Source: a bacterium (GTDB lineage Bacteria; BMS3Abin14). From it: 5,104 nt of DNA. Below the pieces are notes generated by a model. That model had not been told where the DNA came from. It made no database searches and worked only from the letters and a program-made list of their open reading frames with translations. Location: positions 2,578,894 through 2,583,997 of the forward strand of contig CP070719.1 of assembly GCA_020350725.1 (NCBI GenBank), written 5' to 3'. Of the stretch, positions 1 through 4,979 are shown piece by piece. Position numbers and translations under genes: made by a program. Positions within the stretch are counted from its first letter, which is position 1. Each line of letters begins with the position of its first letter.

Positions 1-82
1 ACACGCTGGGGAGGGTGTCCCTGAGGGCCCGGAAGACGGTCAGGCCGCCGATCCCGCTGTCGAACACGCCGAGTTTGTTCAA
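1..82 (-). CDS. murI: glutamate racemase, N-terminal fragment (cut by window edge)
   Basis: Only the first 27 codons are present; the gene continues past the left edge. The translation begins (M)NKLGVFDSGIGGLTVFRAL, which carries the FDSGIGGLTV signature of glutamate racemase. The Asp and Ser of this motif sit in the active site that interconverts L- and D-glutamate in the cytoplasm, supplying D-Glu for the peptidoglycan stem peptide. The start is a TTG at 80-82: an in-frame TGA lies five codons upstream with no ATG or GTG between, and a GGGAGG ribosome site lies four bases upstream. The gene follows the GerMN gene in the same direction after a 143-bp repeat-filled gap, so it may be a distal operon member or have its own promoter; I see no convincing promoter in the gap. 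Identification rests on one strong N-terminal motif plus the cell-wall neighbourhood. Confidence 0.92.
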   Translation of the reverse strand, partial: MNKLGVFDSGIGGLTVFRALRDTLPSV

Positions 83-86
83 GGAA

Positions 87-92
87 CCTCCC
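87..92 (-). promoter_or_regulatory. ribosome binding site of murI
   Basis: GGGAGG on the minus strand, four bases before the TTG codon at 80-82. The spacing is slightly short, but this site decides the start, because the reading frame is closed by a TGA just upstream and no other start codon is available. Confidence 0.7.
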
Positions 93-106
93 GTTCAGTC
101 CCGAGG

Positions 107-127
107 GATAAGAGATAAGTGCTAAGG
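107..127. repeat. short heptamer array, three units (GATAAGA/GATAAGT/GCTAAGG)
   Basis: Three consecutive 7-bp units on the plus strand, all of the form GNTAAGN. They are the reverse-complement family of the larger array at 152-207 (CTTAGC type). As a result an 11-bp perfect inverted repeat exists between 116-126 and 188-198. The array lies in the untranslated region before murI. Only three units make it weak alone; its support comes from the related array next door. Confidence 0.6.
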
Positions 128-151
128 ATGGGGTTGTGCGTCGTGATTTAA

Positions 152-207
152 ACTCAGTTCCCAGCCCGCAGCACTTAGTACTTAGCTCTTAGCACTTAGT
201 TCTCAGC
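152..207. repeat. heptamer tandem array, eight units, consensus NNNYAGY
   Basis: Eight consecutive 7-bp units fill exactly 56 bp, all sharing the pattern NNNYAGY, for example ACTTAGT, ACTTAGC, TCTTAGC and TCTCAGC. There are no indels, so the register is unbroken. The array occupies most of the spacer between the GerMN stop and the murI start and is less GC-rich than the genes. A GTGATTT word at 143-149 and the 10-mer CAGTTCCCAG at 155-164 also occur in the large array before prmA, so both spacers draw on the same repeat families. Function unknown. Confidence 0.85.
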
Positions 208-225
208 TCTCCAACCCCTGATCGG

Positions 226-795
226 CTACCAGTCACCCGCCAGCAGCTGAACCCGGCCGGCCAGGGGACGGCTGATATCGATATGGCCGGCCAGCGTCTC
301 GGACTCCTTTCCCTCGATGAGAAGCTGGACCCGGTCCACCTCGGGGAAATTCTCCGTGATGGTGTTGACCAGGGCATAGACGGTCAGCAGCTCGGACCAG
401 GAACCGCCGGGATGGTTCTCCGACACCGCCGCGGTCAGGTCGACGTAGGCCACGCCGTCCCTCAGGAAGACCTCCCTGACCCTTACCCCGCCGGGGACAG
501 CAGGGGCGAGTTTCCTCTTGGTGGGACCCGCGATGAGTTCCTCGAGGGACTGCCTGATCGCCTCCTCGGTGGACTGCCAGGGTATCTCCCTGGCCTCCAG
601 GGCAAGCCGGCGGCCCTCGGCGTCGTTGAAGTACAGATCGATGATCCTGAAATCGCCGGTTGTGACCCCCTCCTGCCGGGCCGCCTGCCGTCCCCCCTCC
701 TCCCCCGCCCTCCAGGACCGGTAGAGCCTGATGCCGCCTGCAACGATCGCAGCGAGGAAAGCGACGGCAACCAGGGCGAGGACGATCCTTTTCAC
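226..795 (-). CDS. membrane-anchored GerMN-domain protein
   Basis: A 189-residue protein with one N-terminal hydrophobic segment (about residues 4-24, followed by Arg residues) that probably anchors it in the inner membrane with the rest in the periplasm. Residues 50-178 look like a GerMN domain: an LYFND strand (54-58), VAYVDLTAAV (115-124), LLTVYALVNT (136-145), VQLLIEGK (156-163) and the terminal HIDISRPL (171-178). The domain is named from the spore germination protein GerM but is also found in non-sporulating bacteria; its biochemical role is not established, and nothing here suggests sporulation. The start is GTG at 793-795, overlapping the amidase stop as GTGA, with GAGGGA six bases upstream, which indicates translational coupling. 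Position between a cell-wall amidase and murI argues for an envelope role. Family assignment is firm; function is open. Confidence 0.9.
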   Translation of the reverse strand: MKRIVLALVAVAFLAAIVAGGIRLYRSWRAGEEGGRQAARQEGVTTGDFRIIDLYFNDAEGRRLALEAREIPWQSTEEAIRQSLEELIAGPTKRKLAPAVPGGVRVREVFLRDGVAYVDLTAAVSENHPGGSWSELLTVYALVNTITENFPEVDRVQLLIEGKESETLAGHIDISRPLAGRVQLLAGDW

Positions 796-2012
796 AGGTC
801 TTCCCTCGCGACGTCGCCCCGGATCAGGCTGCTGTTGTAATCGGCGATGGCGTTGAAGAGGGCCCGGGCGATCTGCTCCTGATGGGAGTCCCTGTTGAGC
901 TTGATCTCCTGGGAGGGATTGCTGATGAATCCCACTTCGACGAGGGCTGCCGGCATCCTCGCCCCCATGAGGACGGCCAGGGGCGCCTGGCGGACCCCCC
1001 GGTCCTGACCCCGCATCGATTTGACGAGGCTGTCCTGAAGCTTGACCGCAAGGTGGCCGCTCTCCTTCAGGAACTCCATCTGGGCCATATCCCAGAGGAT
1101 GGCCTCCAGCAGGGAGGCCTCGTCCCGTCCGCCCTCCACGCCGAGGGCACGGTTCTCAGCCTGGGCGAGCTGGGACGCCTCGAGGTCCGTGGCGGAAAAG
1201 CTCAGATAGTAAGTCTCGTAACCCTGGACCTCCTTGCGGAAAGCGGCGTTGGCGTGGATGCTCAGGAAAAGATCGGCCCTGTTGTTGTTGGCGATGGCCG
1301 TTCTCTCCTTGAGACCGACGAAATAATCCGCCGTCCGGGTAAGGACGACCTTGACGCCGAGGTCCTCCTCGAGCATGGTCTTGAGTTTCTCGGCGACCGA
1401 CAGGACCAGTTCCTTTTCCAGGGTTCCCGTGCTCCCCCTGGCCCCCGGCGTGCGCCCTCCGTGGCCGGGATCGAGGACCACCACCCGCAGCCCCCTCGGC
1501 CGCTCCGGTTTCCTCTCCTCGGGAACGTACTGATCCCTCTGGATGAAGGAGGCGTATCGGGGCAGGTCCTCGGGAGACACGCCCGAAAAGGAGCCGCTGC
1601 CCTCACGGCCCAGGATCACCGATCCGCCGGCCTCATCCAGGGAAGCCGACCGCCCCAGGAGAGCCGGCAGACCCTTGGTGATAAAATCAACGGGGACGCG
1701 GATGCGCCCGCCGATGGACTGGACGGGGCCGGTCAGGACGGCGAAGAGCCCACTGGAGAGGAGGAGGGGCGACCCGATCTGGAGCCGACACGACCCCTCT
1801 TCCCCCACCAGGTCGAGGCGCTCGCCCATGAGGTCCAGGCTGCTGCGGAGGGAGAAGGATTCCATCAGGGACGACAGGTCGATCCTGCTGTCCGTGATCT
1901 TCACCGGCACCCTGTACGCACCGGTGTGCGTCTCTGCCAGACCGGGGTCCGGAGAGATGATGAGGCAGGCGGCGGCAAGAACCAGGGTAACGGAGAGCAG
2001 ACGCCCGGCCAT
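792..2012 (-). CDS. exported N-acetylmuramoyl-L-alanine amidase (Amidase_3 type)
   Basis: A 406-residue zinc hydrolase that cuts the bond between MurNAc and L-Ala of the stem peptide in the periplasm. Residues 1-26 form a signal peptide, probably cleaved after GLA. Residues about 30-128 form a beta-rich N-terminal module resembling the copper-amine-oxidase-N-like stalk of other amidases (tentative). Residues 166-386 are the catalytic domain: DPGHGG with zinc ligand His174, Glu189 in GTLEKE, SIHAN with His243, and catalytic Glu349 in ALVEVGFISN. About 100 residues separate the last two motifs and include LLEAILWDMAQ (291-301), matching the place of the autoinhibitory helix of AmiB/AmiC-type amidases, so activation by a LytM partner is plausible (inference; none is encoded here). 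No LysM or SPOR domain is visible. The ATG overlaps the PBP1A stop as TGATG and follows a GAGGGA site. Confidence 0.96.
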   Translation of the reverse strand: MAGRLLSVTLVLAAACLIISPDPGLAETHTGAYRVPVKITDSRIDLSSLMESFSLRSSLDLMGERLDLVGEEGSCRLQIGSPLLLSSGLFAVLTGPVQSIGGRIRVPVDFITKGLPALLGRSASLDEAGGSVILGREGSGSFSGVSPEDLPRYASFIQRDQYVPEERKPERPRGLRVVVLDPGHGGRTPGARGSTGTLEKELVLSVAEKLKTMLEEDLGVKVVLTRTADYFVGLKERTAIANNNRADLFLSIHANAAFRKEVQGYETYYLSFSATDLEASQLAQAENRALGVEGGRDEASLLEAILWDMAQMEFLKESGHLAVKLQDSLVKSMRGQDRGVRQAPLAVLMGARMPAALVEVGFISNPSQEIKLNRDSHQEQIARALFNAIADYNSSLIRGDVAREDL

Positions 2013-4462
2013 CAGAAATCCCTCGGCAGCATTCCGGGCAGATCGGACGGTGGGACGTATCCGGGGGTGTAGGTCCTTCTCCCCGGCGCGGCTTCAGTTG
2101 AACCGGGGGGCCTGGCGAACTCCCTGGGGGCGGTCCCGATCTTGTAGGCCTCGTAGATGAACTTGTCGACGCCCGTCCCGGCCAGGAGTCCCGTTTCCGG
2201 GTCCACCTTCACCATCTCGATGCCCGGAGGGGGAGGGGGGAAGGGAAGGACCGGTCTGCCGGTCATGGCCTTCTGCATGAAGTCGACCCAGATGGGGGCG
2301 GCAGCTCTCGATCCCGTCTCGTTGACCCCCAGGGGCGCCAGTTCGTCGAAGCCCACCCAGACACCGGTCACGATGCGGGGCGTGAACCCCATGTACCAGG
2401 CGTCGATCATGTCGTTGGTGGTGCCGGTCTTGCCGCAGGAGGCCCGGGTCAGGGCCTTGGCGCGCCAGCCGGTGCCGGACTGCACGACGCCCCGCAGGAG
2501 GTTCTGCATGATGAACGCGGTGTCCTCGGAGAGGGCCCTGGTCATCTCGGGCCCCCCCTGCTCGAGGACGTTGCCGTCCCGGTCCTCGATCTTCACGATG
2601 TACCACGGTGTCGCCTTCAGCCCCAGGTTGGCGAAGACCGAGAATGCGGAGGTGAGTTCGGTGGGGGTGACTCCCATGGAGCCCAGGGAAATGGACAGGT
2701 CCTCGGGGAGCTCGGTGTCCAGGCCGAACTGGCGGGCGTACTGAATGACCGTCTCAATGCCCAGCTTCTGGACCAGCTTGATGGTGATCACGTTCCTGGA
2801 TTTGACGAGGCCGGTCCTAAGCGTGGTCGGGCCGTAGAATCTCTCGGAGTAGTTGGCGGGTTTCCACTTCAGCTCCTCGGTGGGATCATCGTAGATGATG
2901 GGGGAATCGATGATGATGGAGGAGGGGGTGAAGCCGCTGTCCATGGCGGCGCTGTAGACGATGGGCTTGAATGCCGAACCGGGCTGCCGGCGCGCCTGGG
3001 TGGCCCGGTTGAACTCACTCCTCCTGAAATCGTAGCCTCCGACCATGGCCATGACCTGGCCGGTGGCGGCCTCCATGCACACCAGAGCTCCCTCGACGGC
3101 GGGTTCCTGCTCGAGGGCGAACAGTGGGCCCCGGTCGGAGTGCTCCTTGCCCAGGTAGCGGACCAGGATGAGGGAGCCTGTGCTGAGGGCCTGGTCCGCC
3201 CTCTTTACCACGTCCTGAGAGTAGTCGATCTCGGGGTCGGGCCGGCGGGCCCAGCTCATCTCGGCCACGGGCAGGTATCCCATGATCCCCCCCGCGTCGA
3301 TCACGGCGCCCTCGCCGTCCACCCGGACGACGAGGCCCTTGACGATCTGATCCTTCTCCCACGGTATCTTCCGGTCGATGTTGTACAGGGAGATGTCGAT
3401 GCCGTTCTCAACGCCTATGCTCTCGAGGACGGCCGGGAAGTTGCCGGCGGTGATGAAGGCGAGGGGGCCGCGGTAGCCCTGCCTTTTGTCCAGCTCACGA
3501 AGGCCCTCCCGTACCGCCTCCTGGGCGATGGCCTGGAGCTTGACGTCCATGGTCGTGTAAACCTTGAGGCCCTCCCTGTAGAGGGTCTCCTCGCCGTATG
3601 TGTCGTAGATGTACTTCCGGACCTCCTCGTTGAAATAGGCCCCCGGATCGTCCTGGGGCCGGTGCCTGGCATTGAGGTCCAGCGGAGTCAGGGCGGCGTC
3701 GAGCTGTTCCTGGGGGGTGATGAACCCCACATCCTCCATCTGGGACAGGACCAGATTGCGTCTTTCGAGTGCCTTCTCCGGATGCCTGGTCGGGTCGTAG
3801 GCGCTCGGAGCCTTGGGCAGGCCGGCCAGCAGAGCCGCCTCGGGCAGGGTCAGGTCCCAGACGTGCTTGCCGTAATAGTTCTGGGAGGCCGTCTCGATGC
3901 CGTAGCTGCCGAACCCGAAGTAACTCTGGTTGAGGTACACCTCCAGGAGTTCGTCCTTGGAGAACCGCTTCTCGATCCTCCTGGCGAGGATGGCCTCCTT
4001 CATCTTCCTCGCGTAGGTCCGTTCGCTCGACAGGAGGAGGGATTTGGCGACCTGCTGGGTGATGGTGCTCCCCCCCTGAACCACCCTCCGGGCCAGCAGG
4101 TTCTTGAGAAAGGCCCGGAAGATCCCGGGGTAATCGAGGCCTTTGTGCTGGTAGAAATTGGCGTCCTCGATGGCCAGAACCGCGTTGATGACCATCCGGG
4201 GGACCTGGTCGATGGAGACCAGCTCCCGGTTCTCGGTGAAGAAGCGGGTAACCTCGGCCCCGTTCCGGTCGAAGACGATCGTCGGGAGGGCGGGCCTGTA
4301 ATCGCTGAGGGACTTGAGGTTCGGCACCTTCAGGCTGAAGTAGAGAAACATCCCTGACAGCGTCAGGACACCGGCCAGAAAGAGGAAGACGAGGGACAGA
4401 AGGACGACCCGGAGGTTCTTGCGGCGCCGCTGCCTTCCCGTGGGGATCCTGCGTATTTTCAA
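2012..4462 (-). CDS. mrcA: class A penicillin-binding protein, PBP1A family (glycosyltransferase-transpeptidase)
   Basis: A bifunctional murein synthase of 816 residues from the preferred start. A basic cytoplasmic tail (RQRRRK) precedes one membrane segment (about 17-43). The GT51 domain follows: AIEDANFYQHKG with catalytic Glu99, GGSTITQQ, RKMKEA with Glu156, EVYLNQ, then ALLAGLPKAPSAYDP. An OB-like insert (about 370-405) separates it from the transpeptidase domain with SAFK (Ser496 nucleophile, Lys499), SRN (555-557) and KTGTT (from 678). The tail is proline-rich. All catalytic motifs are intact and the length is normal for PBP1A. The start is chosen at a TTG (4460-4462) with GAGG eight bases upstream. 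An in-frame TTG at 4505-4507 would add 15 residues, but has no ribosome site and coincides with the predicted transcription start. It heads a coupled cluster with the amidase. The symbol is family-level; the function is certain. Confidence 0.97.
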   Translation of the reverse strand: MKIRRIPTGRQRRRKNLRVVLLSLVFLFLAGVLTLSGMFLYFSLKVPNLKSLSDYRPALPTIVFDRNGAEVTRFFTENRELVSIDQVPRMVINAVLAIEDANFYQHKGLDYPGIFRAFLKNLLARRVVQGGSTITQQVAKSLLLSSERTYARKMKEAILARRIEKRFSKDELLEVYLNQSYFGFGSYGIETASQNYYGKHVWDLTLPEAALLAGLPKAPSAYDPTRHPEKALERRNLVLSQMEDVGFITPQEQLDAALTPLDLNARHRPQDDPGAYFNEEVRKYIYDTYGEETLYREGLKVYTTMDVKLQAIAQEAVREGLRELDKRQGYRGPLAFITAGNFPAVLESIGVENGIDISLYNIDRKIPWEKDQIVKGLVVRVDGEGAVIDAGGIMGYLPVAEMSWARRPDPEIDYSQDVVKRADQALSTGSLILVRYLGKEHSDRGPLFALEQEPAVEGALVCMEAATGQVMAMVGGYDFRRSEFNRATQARRQPGSAFKPIVYSAAMDSGFTPSSIIIDSPIIYDDPTEELKWKPANYSERFYGPTTLRTGLVKSRNVITIKLVQKLGIETVIQYARQFGLDTELPEDLSISLGSMGVTPTELTSAFSVFANLGLKATPWYIVKIEDRDGNVLEQGGPEMTRALSEDTAFIMQNLLRGVVQSGTGWRAKALTRASCGKTGTTNDMIDAWYMGFTPRIVTGVWVGFDELAPLGVNETGSRAAAPIWVDFMQKAMTGRPVLPFPPPPPGIEMVKVDPETGLLAGTGVDKFIYEAYKIGTAPREFARPPGSTEAAPGRRTYTPGYVPPSDLPGMLPRDF

Positions 4463-4470
4463 GTTATCGA

Positions 4471-4474
4471 CCTC
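4471..4474 (-). promoter_or_regulatory. ribosome binding site deciding the PBP1A start
   Basis: GAGG (within GCGAGG) on the minus strand, eight bases before the TTG at 4460-4462. The longer in-frame TTG at 4505-4507 has no purine-rich site before it, so this short site favours the downstream start. Confidence 0.55.
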
Positions 4475-4513
4475 GCTTGGACAGAATCGCGCCGCTATTC
4501 GGCACAATGAAGC

Positions 4514-4542
4514 AGGTTACGGTCAGCGAAATGATCTGTCAA
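4514..4542 (-). promoter_or_regulatory. sigma70-type promoter of the PBP1A-amidase-GerMN cluster
   Basis: On the minus strand a perfect -35 hexamer TTGACA (4537-4542) is followed after exactly 17 bp by TAACCT (4514-4519), which keeps the three most conserved -10 positions (TA...T). Transcription would begin near 4507, leaving a leader of about 45 bases before the preferred TTG start at 4462. The promoter sits just outside the heptamer array that begins at 4554. The -10 is only moderate, so an activator could be involved. Confidence 0.6.
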
Positions 4543-4553
4543 GCGGGGAAGGA

Positions 4554-4721
4554 TTAATCCAAAATCCAAAATCCAAAGTCCAGAATATGATTTTCGTGAT
4601 TTGTGATTCGTGATTAGTGATTCGAAAAGACTGGTTCACGGTTCACAGTTGAAATTCAGTGATTTGTGATTCGTGATTCGGAAGGACTAGTTCACAGTTC
4701 CCAGTTCACCGTTCGCAGCTG
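4554..4721. repeat. continuous heptamer-register repeat array, 24 units, mixed families
   Basis: Every block of seven bases from 4554 to 4721 falls in one register. Four AATCC-type units (4554-4581; e.g. AAAATCC, AAAGTCC) and two transitional units are followed by four GTGATTN units (4596-4623) and GAAAAGA (4624-4630). Then come CTGGTTC, ACGGTTC, ACAGTTG and AAATTCA (to 4658), three GTGATTN units (4659-4679), GGAAGGA, and five units of the CTAGTTC/ACAGTTC type (4687-4721). No base is gained or lost between families. The block is much less GC-rich than the flanking genes and lies between two divergent promoters. It has no open frame worth calling and no spacers of CRISPR type. Function unknown. 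Confidence 0.9.
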
Positions 4722-4731
4722 GGAAACCGCC

Positions 4732-4766
4732 GTGATTCGAAATAACTAGTTCACAGTTCACAGTTA
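4732..4766. repeat. partial third copy of the higher-order heptamer unit
   Basis: Five heptamers, GTGATTC, GAAATAA, CTAGTTC, ACAGTTC and ACAGTTA, repeat the order seen twice in the preceding array: GTGATT units, then a purine-rich unit, then AGTTC units. The register is shifted by 3 bp relative to the main array because a 10-bp non-repeat piece (4722-4731) intervenes. Confidence 0.8.
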
Positions 4767-4802
4767 GAGATTGCTTCACGCGGTTGTCGGTTCGCAATGA
4801 CA
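4767..4802. repeat. REP-like palindromic element (GAGATTGCTTC ... CGCAATGACA)
   Basis: The piece begins GAGATTGCTTC and ends CGCAATGACA, with ATTGC (4770-4774) and GCAAT (4794-4798) as inverted arms around a GC-rich centre. From memory, the pattern resembles a dispersed hairpin element of the GATTGCTTCGCTCGCAATGA kind found in many copies in diverse bacterial genomes; the centre here differs. It could be mobilised by a REP-associated transposase elsewhere in the genome. One copy cannot prove repetition. Confidence 0.45.
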
Positions 4803-4809
4803 ACTCTTC

Positions 4810-4881
4810 CCTCCGCGTCCCCGCGTCTGTCTTTCGCCCCCTCTCCCTATCGCCCCCTCGCCCCATCGCCTCTGCTCCCCC
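4810..4881. repeat. pyrimidine-rich octamer-register array
   Basis: Nine consecutive 8-bp blocks, most beginning TC: CCTCCGCG, TCCCCGCG, TCTGTCTT, TCGCCCCC, TCTCCCTA, TCGCCCCC, TCGCCCCA, TCGCCTCT, GCTCCCCC. The plus strand is almost all pyrimidine. The period is 8 rather than the 7 of the neighbouring arrays. The core at 4834-4873 is clear; the outer blocks are more degenerate. Confidence 0.65.
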
Positions 4882-4908
4882 TCTGGACCCTGGCCTCTGG
4901 ACTCTGGA
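4881..4908. repeat. heptamer array, four units of CTCTGGA type
   Basis: Four 7-bp units, CTCTGGA, CCCTGGC, CTCTGGA and CTCTGGA, directly abut the octamer array, sharing one base, and continue into a fifth degenerate unit (CTCCTTT). The period is 7, as in the main array, but the sequence family differs. Confidence 0.8.
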
Positions 4909-4937
4909 CTCCTTTCCCCCCGAGTCTGCTCTTACCT

Positions 4938-4955
4938 CTTCGTCTTCGTCTTCCT
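4938..4955. repeat. hexamer repeat CTTCGT x3 (last copy CTTCCT)
   Basis: Three 6-bp units sit where the -35 region of the prmA promoter should be, 13 bp upstream of its -10 hexamer. Copy-number change would move upstream DNA by 6 bp relative to the -10. Confidence 0.6.
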
Positions 4956-4964
4956 CCTGGCCTG

Positions 4965-4973
4965 TGCTATCAT
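4965..4973 (+). promoter_or_regulatory. prmA: extended -10 promoter of prmA
   Basis: TGCTATCAT is an extended -10 element (TGN followed by TATCAT, one mismatch to TATAAT). There is no good -35: the hexamer 17 bp upstream is TTCGTC, inside a hexamer repeat. Transcription would start at about 4980, which is the A of the prmA start codon, so the mRNA would have little or no leader. Confidence 0.55.
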
Positions 4974-4979
4974 CCCCCT

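Noticed and set aside
83-225. Rho-independent terminator after the GerMN gene
   Set aside because: No compact GC-rich hairpin followed by a T-run on the minus strand. The inverted repeats present have loops of 61 bases or more.
226-795. Sporulation or germination function for the GerMN gene
   Set aside because: The name comes from a Bacillus spore protein, but the domain also occurs in non-sporulating bacteria, and every neighbour here is a vegetative cell-wall gene.
1950-2012. Lipoprotein signal in the amidase (LAAAC at residues 12-16)
   Set aside because: The residue at -3 to the Cys is Ala, with Leu at -4, and a better signal peptidase I site (GLA before residue 27) follows. Secreted rather than lipidated is more likely.
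882-2072. 396-codon open frame on the plus strand opposite the amidase gene
   Set aside because: It is antisense to a gene with intact catalytic motifs, has no recognisable domain or ribosome site, and such long antisense frames are expected in GC-rich coding DNA.
3140-4357. 405-codon open frame on the plus strand opposite the PBP1A gene
   Set aside because: It mirrors the codon pattern of PBP1A, is rich in low-complexity Val/Leu/Gly/Asp, and has no family resemblance. It is a shadow of the real gene.
4419-4613. 64-codon plus-strand frame running from the PBP1A 5' end into the heptamer array
   Set aside because: It overlaps the PBP1A start and promoter antisense, and its C-terminus is translated repeat (QNPKSKVQN). 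There is no ribosome site.
4554-4766. CRISPR array
   Set aside because: The repeats are 7 bp, directly adjacent and degenerate, with no spacers of constant length and no cas genes in the window.
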